Of a stretch of DNA of 64,000 bases, positions 34,134-43,745 are shown one piece after another; position 1 is the first letter of the stretch; each line of letters begins with the position of its first letter. Origin of the DNA: JADJAH01 sp964615795 (GTDB lineage: Bacteria; Bacteroidota; Ignavibacteria; Tepidaquicellales; Tepidaquicellaceae). Location: contig CAZTQR010000002.1 in the NCBI GenBank assembly GCA_964615795.1, positions 1 through 64,000 of the forward strand. Reading direction: 5' to 3'. Under the pieces are notes generated by a model that saw nothing but the letters and a program-made list of their open reading frames with translations, was not told the origin of the DNA and made no database searches. The translations under genes were made by a program, and so were the position numbers.

Positions 34134-36560
34134 CTATGGTCTTTGCACACTGATGAATTCAAACGCATTATTTAATGCAATTGTCGCATCGGTTCCGTCA
34201 ACAAACTGATCTCCGTTAAGATCAGTTACAACATATCCTGTGGTGAAGTTAAATGCGTCATTGGTGATCAGGGAAAGATCGGTGGCGTCAATGATCTCAT
34301 CCTGATTCACATCTCCGCCGTATATTGCAAATTCCAAAGGAGTGCTGTCAACCTGTTTGGCATTATTGCCGAAAGCTGATGATGATGAGAACGTGAAGTC
34401 GTAATTAGATTGAGACGTAAGCACTCTGAACGGACCTTGTGATAATTTACTCCAAGTCTCTATAGAGTTCCTATGCTTAACAACTACATAGTACTTTTGA
34501 TTATCACCAATGTTATTAAATGTGAACAACCCCTTTCCCAAAGCCGAAAGAGGACCCCTTGCTGTGTCAATGACCGCAAATGGTGCATTCTCATCTCGCA
34601 GCTGAACTGTAACTGTGTCCGGAATCATCAGATTGGTTGCAGGATCATAGAAGCCCTCAATCAGAGCATCCAAGGCAAATATCTTGCTCCTCTTTACTTC
34701 ATTATTGAACTGCAATCCCCACCCATAGAGTCTTCCGGTATCGCCCGAAGATATATCCTGGATCCTCAGTTTCCAGAAGCCCTTCGGATTATCACCGGCG
34801 AACACGTCATTCATTGAAAGAGCCGGTTTGATAACAGGTCCGAAGTTTATATATCTGCTGCTAATCAGCGAAGAATCAGCCTGATCGTCGAATACTGTCA
34901 CAATGTTGTCGCCGACAGGCAGCAGTGCAGATGTGCTGTAAACAATCACTGATTCGTTATTGGGCGAGGTCAGGGTAATTGACAGATTGTCAACGTCAGT
35001 GTGATTCAGGGCGACAAAGAGATTCACATCGCTTATCGTGCTGTTTAACATGATCTCAAGGGAATCAGTATTCATGAAACCGGAAGTGCCTGATGCCGGT
35101 ATCCTGCCGGAAGCAACTTTGGAATAGAATGCCTGCTGAAAGTTTCTGCTGTCAATCCTGTTAAGCGGCGACAAAGGCACATTAAAGGTTGTACCCTGAT
35201 TGCTGAATCTTGAATTGCCTCTGAAGGACATTACCGGTCCGGGATCAGTGCTCGAATTGACATAACCGTCTAAGTTGTAGCAGATGTTCGGCTCGGCCGG
35301 GTCATTTGCTTCATCCATTGACTCGAACAGATTTTCATTCACTTCGAAATCCGATTTGAATCGCGACGTTATTCTCACTTCGTCAATGAAGCCGTTGAAT
35401 GACGGAAGGCTCTGAGTGCCTCCTATGAACAATGAATCCGTACCGTCCCGAATTGCACCCACAGATGAAATGGACTGTATCTGCAATACACCGTTAATAG
35501 CAATCTCTCTGCGCCCTGACACTGCATTGTAACGGAACATAATATGGGTCCATTGATTCAAGGGTACGAGACCGCCAAGAGTGACTGCATTGATATCATT
35601 AAGTCTGACAGAAATGTTTCCGTTTTCGTATGTCAGTCTGTAGTCCGTTACGCTGCCTGTCGGATTTCCCTTATGGACGATCACGCCCTGGGCAGTTGAT
35701 CTCGGAAAGATCCACGCTTCAATTGTGGTGAAAAAAGTCGGGCTTGCGTTTGCATCATCCGGGCCCGCAAGATAATCGCCTGAACCATCAAACTCCACGC
35801 ATTCATTCAGAGATACAGTGGCGTTTGGCCTGTTGCTCTGGTCAAAAAGAAGATTTGCCGAAGAAAAGCCGTTATTGTTGTTACCTGACTTGTCCGTGAG
35901 GTCTCCGCCGGAAATGTTCACTGTTGAGTTTTGCTCCTGAAAAGTCATAGACATCACCAGACCCGTATACGAACCCGTATTTGAACCCAGCGAGAGCCTC
36001 CTGAAAATGGCCACTGAATTGGAATTCAAAGCGATATTCCAGATCCTCACTTCATCTAACTTTCCTGTATAACGACCATTGAAGCCGTTCCCGATGAAAA
36101 CAGAATCAGCATTTGCCGTTGGCTGTGCAGAAGCTATTGTAGAAGTTGTATCAAGGACGCCATTGACATAAATGCTGAATGTTCCCGAAGACGAAACGTA
36201 TGTAGCGGCAAGATGTGTCCAGGCATTTACCGGGATCACCGATTTGCTTGTCAGCCTTGATAAGCTATTGGTCCGGATCGTCACTTTTCCCACGTTTAGA
36301 AACAGCGAATAGCCGCTGTTACTTGAACCCTGCCTTTTCTGCAGGAGCGCCGCGGTCTGATTTGCCTGTGCAGGACTTATCCACATTTCAATTGTGAAGT
36401 TTCCGGTTATATTCAGGCTGGATGAATGGGGAACAGCTATGTATGAATCTGAACTGCCGTTGAAGCTGGCAGCTTTTTGCCATGACATTTGGGCATGTGC
36501 AATACTCGACATCAGGATCATGACAAGCAAAAAATATGGAGAAAGATTTCTGACCTTCAT
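34134..36560 (-). CDS. Exported LamG-LamG-P-domain protein with dockerin-like C-terminus
   Basis: This 808-residue protein has a signal peptide (1-23, ending SIAHAQ). Two concanavalin/LamG-type jelly rolls (about 30-205 and 250-410) each show the pattern FTIEMWI, WTHLAATY, then KLDEVRIWN or FIDEVRI. A proprotein-convertase P-domain follows (about 465-625), recognisable by NLSITLTSPNN and GFWKLRIQDISSGDTGRLYGWGL. P-domains normally accompany proteases, but no protease domain is present. The shared beta domain has KHRNSIETWS and the calcium loops are DVNQDEIIDATD and DLNGDQFVDGTD. The end is QRP. It is probably a carbohydrate- or surface-binding protein. Confidence 0.87.
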   Translation of the reverse strand: MKVRNLSPYFLLVMILMSSIAHAQMSWQKAASFNGSSDSYIAVPHSSSLNITGNFTIEMWISPAQANQTAALLQKRQGSSNSGYSLFLNVGKVTIRTNSLSRLTSKSVIPVNAWTHLAATYVSSSGTFSIYVNGVLDTTSTIASAQPTANADSVFIGNGFNGRYTGKLDEVRIWNIALNSNSVAIFRRLSLGSNTGSYTGLVMSMTFQEQNSTVNISGGDLTDKSGNNNNGFSSANLLFDQSNRPNATVSLNECVEFDGSGDYLAGPDDANASPTFFTTIEAWIFPRSTAQGVIVHKGNPTGSVTDYRLTYENGNISVRLNDINAVTLGGLVPLNQWTHIMFRYNAVSGRREIAINGVLQIQSISSVGAIRDGTDSLFIGGTQSLPSFNGFIDEVRITSRFKSDFEVNENLFESMDEANDPAEPNICYNLDGYVNSSTDPGPVMSFRGNSRFSNQGTTFNVPLSPLNRIDSRNFQQAFYSKVASGRIPASGTSGFMNTDSLEIMLNSTISDVNLFVALNHTDVDNLSITLTSPNNESVIVYSTSALLPVGDNIVTVFDDQADSSLISSRYINFGPVIKPALSMNDVFAGDNPKGFWKLRIQDISSGDTGRLYGWGLQFNNEVKRSKIFALDALIEGFYDPATNLMIPDTVTVQLRDENAPFAVIDTARGPLSALGKGLFTFNNIGDNQKYYVVVKHRNSIETWSKLSQGPFRVLTSQSNYDFTFSSSSAFGNNAKQVDSTPLEFAIYGGDVNQDEIIDATDLSLITNDAFNFTTGYVVTDLNGDQFVDGTDATIALNNAFEFISVQRP

Positions 36561-36730
36561 TGATTGGATTTTAAGAGTTCAGAGTTCCGGCCGGCAAACT
36601 GTGTAAGGATGCGAATGTCCCATTTGAGAAATTGAATTGCCGTTTCGGATGCTGTATTAACTTTACAGAAATTCTGCAATTTAAGCATCTAACTGCAAAA
36701 GTCAATTGAAGTTTGAGTAATGTCAAAGAC

Positions 36731-36767
36731 AAAAAAAATTAGCCGGAAGATTTATCTTCCGGCTAAT
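36731..36767 (-). terminator. Rho-independent terminator of the 998-residue propeller gene
   Basis: Fourteen-base perfect arms (36738-36751 and 36754-36767) leave a 2-base loop in the alignment (a larger loop in practice). On the minus strand the stem is followed by eight T. It lies 31 bases past the stop at 36798. Confidence 0.9.
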
Positions 36768-36797
36768 GTCATCTCAGCTCCGAATCAGAATGGAAAA

Positions 36798-39794
36798 CTA
36801 TTTTGACTTTTCACTCCTCTTCATTTCAAGATATTCCCTGTAACTTATCTTCTTAACCTTCTCATTTGCATTCTGCTCCTGCTTAGCACTTATTCCCGCT
36901 TCATACTTCAATCTCTGCTCATCACTGTCAAATGTCTTCCTGATCTCCGGCCTGTCATTATCCACCGGTTCCGGTCCTGCTCCGGGAGGTTCAACCGCCG
37001 CAACAAAATTGGCCGCGTTATTGTCTGCCAGTGCAAAATCTGTTCCGTCAACAAAGTTGTCGCCCGTCAGGTCTTCAGGTACATATCCGCTTACAAAGTT
37101 GGCCGCTGCATTGTCAATCAGGCTAACGTCTGTGGCGTCTACAACTTTATCCTGCGTTACATCTCCGCTGAACATCCCGCGGTAGCCAAGTCCCGCATCC
37201 ACAACCGCCTGATTATTCCCGTAGGCTTGTCCGCTTGGGAGAATAAAATTGTAATTACCAAGAGCAGATCCCCTTATTACAGGAACTCCAGTCGCTGACC
37301 ATGTTCTTATGCTGTTTCTGTGCTTTATCACGCGGTAGTAGTTTCCAGATAGTGCATTGGTAAAATTAAGCGTCCCGGTTATAGCATTTGCTCCCATTAC
37401 CGCTACAGCCGAGTCAACCACAACACTTGGCAGATCCGATCTGTGAAGATAGACCCTTATCGTATCAAGAAGCCTCCAGTAAGGATTGGTTGGTATCCAC
37501 ATTCCCTGTGAGCCTAAGCCGAATACTGCTGTGGTCGGAGTTGTAGTAAGAGTCTGAACGCAAATGTTGTCAAGATACAGATTGTTTCCAAACTGGCTCC
37601 TCGCTTTGAATCTGAGTTTGTTTGTGCCGACAGGTAACAGGTAGATTTTCGGTCTCCACTGTCCGGCAGAAGGAGTAAACGCGGAACTTGTAGGCGGCGC
37701 AGAATTAAGCTCTCCGGTTCCTTCAAGATCTCCCCTTAGAATCACAAGATTCGACCAGGTTACACCCAGGTCTGCGGATCTCTCAATAATAAGTGTGTCC
37801 GGTCCAAAACCTGCTGAGCTGAATGGCGCATATGCCTCATCAAAAGTCAGATACGTTCCGGTACTTACCGCAGTGAAGTTGTTTGTCGTAAGTGATTGCA
37901 CAGTATTCCTCGGCGCATTGTAGAAATCAAATTTTGCTGAGCCTGAGCCGCTTCCGTAAGCACTGACAGCGTTCCTTGACCAGTAACTCGTCCCGCTGTA
38001 TTCCTGAAAGAATCCGGACGGTGGAAACTTGTCTATTGAAAAGGTTTCACACGGAGCTGTTCCGACAGTGCTTGTAACATTTACAACCACGCTTCTCTTA
38101 TGAACCGGTGTTCCGTTAGAACCCTGAGCCGTGATGTTGATTGTATAGTTTCCTGTCGGTGTAACGGTTCCCACAGTCCTCACTTTCAGATACTTCGTAT
38201 TCGGATAACTTGATAGTGTATTTCCTCCAAGATACTCAAGCTGAATACTGCCTGTTGCAGGAGCAGGTGTAACTGATGCGCTGAAAGTAGTAACGTCAGT
38301 ATACAGCTTCACTGCGGGTATTGATACATTGACGTTCCGGCTGTCATTTGTCTGATGAATGTCCTGGCTGGCCGGAGTTGCAAGCAAGCCGAAATCAGGG
38401 AAATATGAACCCACATTTTTATATGTGCCGAGTCTGCCGTCATACCAGACAGCGAAGCCGGCTTTCGTATTTGCGGTCATGCCGTCGTAATCCCCTCTGT
38501 AACAGTTCGTGTTCGGTGCACATGATGGATTCGGATAAGTCCATGATTGTGTTGTCAGTTTCTGGTTTGCGGCAAATGTGGCTCCGCCGTTATCTGTGTA
38601 TGTTGCGTAAACATTCACTGCATAAGTTGCAGGATTTTCTCTGGTATCATACCACTTGATATAGAGTCTTCCTGTTTCCTTTTCGCACCAGATAGCCGGG
38701 AACCACTGATCGCCTGTTGTTACGTCATTTACTGTTATCTTGCTTGACCATGTAGCACCCTGATCATTTGAGTATTGAAGGATTATGTCCGGTTTATTGC
38801 CGTTCCCTGCAGGTACGTTCGATGCATAGACAAGATATAACCTTCCTCTGTTAGGTCCGTAACTGTTGTCCATTGCGATCATCGGATACGGTCGGGTTCT
38901 TCCGTTGTTTATCACAAGTCTTCCGGCTGAGTTCAGAGTTCCTACATAACCTGCAACTGTCAGACTTGATCTTACTGAAAATGTTGCTCCGCCGTCAAGT
39001 GATCTGTGAAATGTGTAAGTTACGTTTGCCGTTGTACCTGTGTTTGTTACATACATGACACATCCGCCCTGCGTTGCACCGTTCGGTCCTACGGCGATCA
39101 TAGTGCCGGGAATAGTATTGCTTGAAGTGTAAGTCTGAGTCCAGGTAGTTCCTCCGTTTGTGCTTCTGGCAAAATTTCCCGGGGTGATTGCTGCATAAAG
39201 ATAATTCTTGTACGGTCCGTTTGTCTGATCCGCCGCAAGTGTGTTCCGGTCGTTTCCGTTTACGGAAAGTATCCCCGCTCCGTATGTTGCTCCGCCGTTT
39301 GTTGATTTATAGACATACTGGCCCGATACGCCTGAACCGTAGAAAAGGTTGCCTGTGCTGTCCCATGCAGACCATGGGTCACAGCAGATCGAAGGGTTAT
39401 ATGCCGGATTGCTCTGCGTCCAGTCATAACCGTTAGTTGTGTAATATGCATTCTGGCCGGTAGTAGAGTTATTAACTCCGAACTGCATATTAAGTGGATT
39501 CCTTGGATTGGAAACAAGCATCTGCTCCGCAAAATCAACACCTATCTCAAAATTGTCGAAGCCATTAGCATCTGTAATGATGTCCAGGTCGTCATCTCCG
39601 GCTTCTGTAACATGTGTCAGCGCCTCTCTGGTGGGACGATCTATGTACGGATCGTTTTCATCATAGTCAAACATTGACTCGTTGTAAGGCAATGGCGCTT
39701 TCTGGCCCTGAAACACTTCAAGGCCTATGAACGAAAGCAAAAGAACTACAAGCAGGCCCGAAGCGCCGCTCTTGAAATAGTTGCGTTTCTTCAT
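36798..39794 (-). CDS. Exported Asp-box propeller with jelly roll, dockerin-like module and charged tail
   Basis: This 998-residue protein has an N-terminal signal or anchor helix (about 10-30; KSGASGLLVVLLLSFIGLEVF). Asp-box strands (SNDQGATWSS, STNGGTTWTQ) form a sialidase-fold propeller (about 80-480) without an obvious active site. An Ig-like spacer, the jelly roll (about 600-755) and the beta domain (KHRNSIRTWS) follow. The calcium loops are DVTQDKVVDATD and DLTGDNFVDGTD. The 64-residue tail (935-998) starts EPPGAGPEP, has DEQRLKYEAG at tail positions 24-33 and SYREYLEMKR at 50-59, and ends SEKSK. It has its own strong terminator. Confidence 0.85.
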   Translation of the reverse strand: MKKRNYFKSGASGLLVVLLLSFIGLEVFQGQKAPLPYNESMFDYDENDPYIDRPTREALTHVTEAGDDDLDIITDANGFDNFEIGVDFAEQMLVSNPRNPLNMQFGVNNSTTGQNAYYTTNGYDWTQSNPAYNPSICCDPWSAWDSTGNLFYGSGVSGQYVYKSTNGGATYGAGILSVNGNDRNTLAADQTNGPYKNYLYAAITPGNFARSTNGGTTWTQTYTSSNTIPGTMIAVGPNGATQGGCVMYVTNTGTTANVTYTFHRSLDGGATFSVRSSLTVAGYVGTLNSAGRLVINNGRTRPYPMIAMDNSYGPNRGRLYLVYASNVPAGNGNKPDIILQYSNDQGATWSSKITVNDVTTGDQWFPAIWCEKETGRLYIKWYDTRENPATYAVNVYATYTDNGGATFAANQKLTTQSWTYPNPSCAPNTNCYRGDYDGMTANTKAGFAVWYDGRLGTYKNVGSYFPDFGLLATPASQDIHQTNDSRNVNVSIPAVKLYTDVTTFSASVTPAPATGSIQLEYLGGNTLSSYPNTKYLKVRTVGTVTPTGNYTINITAQGSNGTPVHKRSVVVNVTSTVGTAPCETFSIDKFPPSGFFQEYSGTSYWSRNAVSAYGSGSGSAKFDFYNAPRNTVQSLTTNNFTAVSTGTYLTFDEAYAPFSSAGFGPDTLIIERSADLGVTWSNLVILRGDLEGTGELNSAPPTSSAFTPSAGQWRPKIYLLPVGTNKLRFKARSQFGNNLYLDNICVQTLTTTPTTAVFGLGSQGMWIPTNPYWRLLDTIRVYLHRSDLPSVVVDSAVAVMGANAITGTLNFTNALSGNYYRVIKHRNSIRTWSATGVPVIRGSALGNYNFILPSGQAYGNNQAVVDAGLGYRGMFSGDVTQDKVVDATDVSLIDNAAANFVSGYVPEDLTGDNFVDGTDFALADNNAANFVAAVEPPGAGPEPVDNDRPEIRKTFDSDEQRLKYEAGISAKQEQNANEKVKKISYREYLEMKRSEKSK

Positions 39795-39894
39795 ACTGGA
39801 TTTTTTTTTGATTGAAGGTCGCTTAACCTAACCCTTTTTAACTTATATTGCAATTGAGATTTGATAAATTGACGTAAAATATTGCACTGCTTAC

Positions 39895-41187
39895 ATGACA
39901 ATGAGATTCATGCTTTCAATGTTGCTCACTTTAGCCGCTGTGTCTGCTTTTGCAGCGGGTGAATGGGTTCCGGTCAATAGTCCGGTCACACAAACTCTGA
40001 GGATCTGTGTTATGACAGACTCTCAGCATGGCTGGGCATCCGGTGATGACGGGGTTATAGTCTGCACTACGAACGGCGGCTTGTCCTTCTTTCAGCAGAC
40101 TAATCCTGTTTCATTTTATATCAACGATATGTTCTTCCTCAATAGCAGGTTTGGATGGATCATTTCAAACGAAGCATTCCCCGGCGGCTCAACTATAATA
40201 AGCACAACGAACGGTGGAGTTAATTGGACAGCATATGACTTTCCCGATTCAACAAAACTGCTGAGAAGCATTTTCTTTCTTGATTCTCTGAACGGTTACG
40301 TTGCCGGATTCGGCGGCGCAATCTGCAAAACAACAGACGGCGGCATAAGCTGGTTTGAATCTGCAGTTGATACTTCTTCATTCTCCGGATTTCCCATCAA
40401 CAAAATTTCATTCTCAGATCAGTTGACGGGTTATGCAGTAGGAGGATATATAGATGTGGCCGGCGTAATATGGAGAACTACAAATGCCGGCACACTCTGG
40501 AAGGCCGGTGATTATTCACCCGAACCTTTCTTCGACTTGTTCACCATGGGAGCCGGAAAAGTCCTTGCCGTTGGCGGCGATTTTGAATACGGTGTGCAGA
40601 TGAGTGTTACCAACAACTCCGGGCAGAACTGGACTTACAATAACCTCGGCATCTTCGGGCAGGGATATTCCATCGACTTCCGGACTTCTTACGAAGCCTG
40701 GATGACTACCGGCTACGGAGGCAACTGGGCAATTACATATGACACAGGCAATACATGGTCCACTTTGCCCGTGAGCGACGCGGCTGTTCTCTACTCGGCT
40801 GATTTTGGAGATTCATTGCATGGAATTGCCGTTGGCTCAGGCGGAACCATCTTCAGATACGATCCGGGGCCAAGTATCAGCGGACAATCAAATTTACTCT
40901 TGCCTTCAGAAATTTCTGTATTGGCTTATCCTAATCCATTCAATCCAATATCAAGTTTGACGGTTGATATACCTTTCCCCGGAACAATTTCGATTTCCGT
41001 TTATGATGGCTCAGGAAAGCATGCAGTCACAATTGCTGAAGGAGAATATCTCATTGCAGGAAAACACACTTATATTTTTGATGGCTCAGGGCTTTCATCA
41101 GGCATTTACTTCGTTACTGCCAGGTTTACAGCAACGGGGGGATCTCCGCTGTTCAGCAGATCGATCAAAACTGTTCTTCTTAAATAA
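39895..41187 (+). CDS. Exported YCF48/Asp-box propeller with T9SS type A sorting domain
   Basis: This 430-residue protein has a signal peptide ending SAFAAG (about 1-20). TTNGG-type strands recur between about 30 and 320 (CTTNGGLSFF, TTNGGVNWTA, TTDGGISWFE), as in YCF48/photosystem stability factor-like propellers. The last 85 residues are a T9SS type A C-terminal domain: YPNPFNPISSLTVDIP, then ISVYDGSGK, GLSSGIYF and a final basic KTVLLK. This predicts export across the outer membrane by the Por system and anchoring or release by its sortase. It is divergent from the dockerin-type gene at 36798 and unlike the minus-strand array around it. Confidence 0.88.
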   Translation: MTMRFMLSMLLTLAAVSAFAAGEWVPVNSPVTQTLRICVMTDSQHGWASGDDGVIVCTTNGGLSFFQQTNPVSFYINDMFFLNSRFGWIISNEAFPGGSTIISTTNGGVNWTAYDFPDSTKLLRSIFFLDSLNGYVAGFGGAICKTTDGGISWFESAVDTSSFSGFPINKISFSDQLTGYAVGGYIDVAGVIWRTTNAGTLWKAGDYSPEPFFDLFTMGAGKVLAVGGDFEYGVQMSVTNNSGQNWTYNNLGIFGQGYSIDFRTSYEAWMTTGYGGNWAITYDTGNTWSTLPVSDAAVLYSADFGDSLHGIAVGSGGTIFRYDPGPSISGQSNLLLPSEISVLAYPNPFNPISSLTVDIPFPGTISISVYDGSGKHAVTIAEGEYLIAGKHTYIFDGSGLSSGIYFVTARFTATGGSPLFSRSIKTVLLK

Positions 41188-41190
41188 TGG

Positions 41191-41221
41191 AAAAAGAGCC
41201 GGATGAGAAAACACCCGGCTC
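41191..41221 (-). terminator. Terminator between convergent genes at 41.2 kb
   Basis: The arms GAGCCGG (41196-41202) and CCGGCTC (41215-41221) enclose 12 bases. An A run at 41191-41195 gives a T run on the minus strand. It chiefly serves the LVIVD-protein gene ending at 41242. Confidence 0.75.
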
Positions 41222-41241
41222 CTGCTGAAGTGAAGCGTCAG

Positions 41242-43560
41242 TTATTGGTCCTTGTACTTTTCTTTCATCTGTTTCAGATACTCCTTATATGAAAGCTTTG
41301 GCTTGATCGTTTCCTGTTTCTGCATTTCTCTGTTTCTGTTGCCATTGGCAATTTTCTCCCTGAGTGATTCACTTTCTGAGGAGAACTGAAATTCATCGGA
41401 ATAATAGCTTGGAGCCGGGATACTTGCACCGGGCGGCCTGACCGCTTCAACGTAGTTTGCGGCGTTGTTGTCGGCAAACGCAAAATCGGAACCGTCAACA
41501 AAATTGTCCCCTGTCAAATCTGTGACAGCATATCCTGAGACAAAGTTCGAAGCATCTGTCTCTACTATGCTGACGTCTGATGCATCTATTGCTCCGTCCT
41601 GATTTACATCTCCGCTGTACAAGCCTCTCCATGTCTCTGACTGAATCATGATCGGCATATTGTCTCCGTAAGACGCCCCGGGTGTAATGAAGTCCTTAAA
41701 TAATGCTGAACCCCGTGAATACGATACCGGCACATTGCTCCATGTTTCAATGCTGTTACGGTGCTTCACGACCAAATAGTAATTACCTGACAATGCATTG
41801 TTGAAGAAGACATCATACATGTACGCAGAACCCGACACGACGGTCTTTGCCGAATCAATCTGAATGTACGGAGCAGTATCCGACCTGAGATAATATCTGA
41901 CAGTGTCTTCAAGCCTCCAGTACGGAGATGTATTGATGAACATCCCCTGATTCATTAGCCCGATCGTGTTTGCGACGGGGGCAGGCAATGTCTTGATGCT
42001 GAAATTATCAATGTAGATGTTATTGCCGTAACCGCTTCTCGCTCTCAGTCTGATCTTGTTGGTTCCGGTCGGAAGTGAATAGATCTTTTTTCTCCATTGA
42101 GACGCCGTTGGAACAAACGGTCCTGCAACGGCAGGTGCTGTATTCAGCTCTCCGCCGGAAGGATACAGTCCGGCGAGGGCCGCAAGCACGGTGAAAGTTG
42201 AACCGCCGTTTGTAGAAGACTCTACATACAGGCTGTCTGGACCGGGGTAGTCCTGCCCGTACGGGGCATATGCCTGATCAAATGTGAGATACTGTCCGGC
42301 CTTTGTTGGTGAACAGTTAGTGAAAATGGATTGCACAGTACCGCTTGGCGCTGAGAAGCTCTCAAACATTCCTGATCCTGTCCCTGATCCGTAAGCGCTT
42401 GCACTCATGCGTTTCCAGTATTGTGTGCCGCTGAAACTGAGACCGAAGAATGTCGGCGGAAACTCCGTATTCGTAAAGCTCTCGTTATCTCTCATGTTAA
42501 AATTGGTCTTTACAACAAAGAGTCCGTTGCTTATGTCAGAACCGATAATCTTGCCGGAAGGAAACACATAAACTGCCCAGCAGCCGTTGAATGAATTGCC
42601 GTTGCTGGATGGATATGTATCATACCAGGCAACCTCAGTGGGAGAAGCCGGATTTGAAATGTCAACTATTCTTATACCTGAAGTATAATGAGCTATCACA
42701 GCGTATTTTCCGTAAATCTCAACATTGTGTACTATAGATCCGGTAATGCCGGTTGGTTGCCACTCAGTGATCTTGGTTATATTGTTCAGATCAGAAATAT
42801 CAAATACATACAATTTCCCTGCAGGGCTTTGAACTTCATTCGTGGTAAGTATATACTTCCTGTCATCAGTGATTGCCGCATTGTGTGTGGAAACTGTTTG
42901 CGACTGATATGCCTGCCAGTTTCTTACATACTGAGGAGTGTTTTTGTTTTGCGCATTTATGATCGACATTCTGCCGGAGTAAACATTGGCTGTCCATATT
43001 GTGTCATTCAGCACGCGGCAGTCATGCACATATTCTGTTGTCCATTGTCCAAGCTTCACGGGAACTGTTGGATTCGAAAGGTCAACTATTGCAACTCCGC
43101 CGTTGGGAGAGGCATTTCCGCCATTGAGATACAGATACTTTCCCGACTGTGAGATGGAGTGCGTCTTCGTATAGCCAGTGTACGACCATGTATTAACAAG
43201 ACTCACCGAATCGGGTAGATACTGAAGGTCTATTATTTGCAGCCGGCTGTTCGTTCCTTCCGATACAATGTAAGCATAGTTCTGATAGGTCTTCATCTCC
43301 CGCCATGCACTGTTTACACCTGCTACAAAATCCACTTCATGAATGTTCGCCGAGTCGGTGACATCCACAAACGAAGTGCCGGTTTGAGTACCCAGTATTG
43401 CGTACTCCCTGCCGTTGGGCGCCACATAACCCCAAAGCGCTGAATAAGAGGAATAAGAGTCGATGTTTATCAAAAGATAGGTGTTCTGATTTCCGAGCTG
43501 TGAATATGCTGTTGTAGAATAAAACAAACAGCACATTACAAATAAGAATATTCTATTCAT
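41242..43560 (-). CDS. Exported LVIVD-repeat (choice-of-anchor-B-like) protein with jelly roll, dockerin-like module and tail
   Basis: This 772-residue protein has a signal peptide (1-20, ending TAYSQ). Residues 40-355 match the LVIVD/choice-of-anchor-B propeller: LQIIDLQ, VAIVDLSNP, YVHDCRV, STHNAAI, IVHNVEI, IRIVDISNPASP and SDISNGLFVV. This family is usually seen on surface-exposed bacterial proteins. A jelly roll (about 360-525) and the beta domain (KHRNSIETWS) follow, then calcium loops DVNQDGAIDASD and DLTGDNFVDGSD. The 65-residue tail (708-772) starts RPPGAS and has SYKEYLKQMK at positions 50-59. The module order is the same as in the three Asp-box relatives, with a different N-terminal cargo. 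Confidence 0.88.
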   Translation of the reverse strand: MNRIFLFVMCCLFYSTTAYSQLGNQNTYLLINIDSYSSYSALWGYVAPNGREYAILGTQTGTSFVDVTDSANIHEVDFVAGVNSAWREMKTYQNYAYIVSEGTNSRLQIIDLQYLPDSVSLVNTWSYTGYTKTHSISQSGKYLYLNGGNASPNGGVAIVDLSNPTVPVKLGQWTTEYVHDCRVLNDTIWTANVYSGRMSIINAQNKNTPQYVRNWQAYQSQTVSTHNAAITDDRKYILTTNEVQSPAGKLYVFDISDLNNITKITEWQPTGITGSIVHNVEIYGKYAVIAHYTSGIRIVDISNPASPTEVAWYDTYPSSNGNSFNGCWAVYVFPSGKIIGSDISNGLFVVKTNFNMRDNESFTNTEFPPTFFGLSFSGTQYWKRMSASAYGSGTGSGMFESFSAPSGTVQSIFTNCSPTKAGQYLTFDQAYAPYGQDYPGPDSLYVESSTNGGSTFTVLAALAGLYPSGGELNTAPAVAGPFVPTASQWRKKIYSLPTGTNKIRLRARSGYGNNIYIDNFSIKTLPAPVANTIGLMNQGMFINTSPYWRLEDTVRYYLRSDTAPYIQIDSAKTVVSGSAYMYDVFFNNALSGNYYLVVKHRNSIETWSNVPVSYSRGSALFKDFITPGASYGDNMPIMIQSETWRGLYSGDVNQDGAIDASDVSIVETDASNFVSGYAVTDLTGDNFVDGSDFAFADNNAANYVEAVRPPGASIPAPSYYSDEFQFSSESESLREKIANGNRNREMQKQETIKPKLSYKEYLKQMKEKYKDQ

Positions 43561-43681
43561 TCTTTTAAATGTTTGTTTGTTTGGGGTGAGGCAAAATATG
43601 AAAATCCTATTCCAATAGCTAAGAAAAGGTGAGAACTGATTTCAGTCACCGATATCCCGGTTCACCTTTTTTATCATCCAT

Positions 43682-43720
43682 AAAAAACAAAGAGCCGGAG
43701 AATTGTCTCCCCGGCTCTTT
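43682..43720 (-). terminator. Rho-independent terminator of the 931-residue propeller gene
   Basis: The arms AAAGAGCCGG (43689-43698) and CCGGCTCTTT (43711-43720) pair perfectly. On the minus strand the stem is followed by GTTTTTTA. It lies 26 bases past the stop at 43746. Confidence 0.85.
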
Positions 43721-43745
43721 GACAAAGATCTGAAATGATCAGAAG

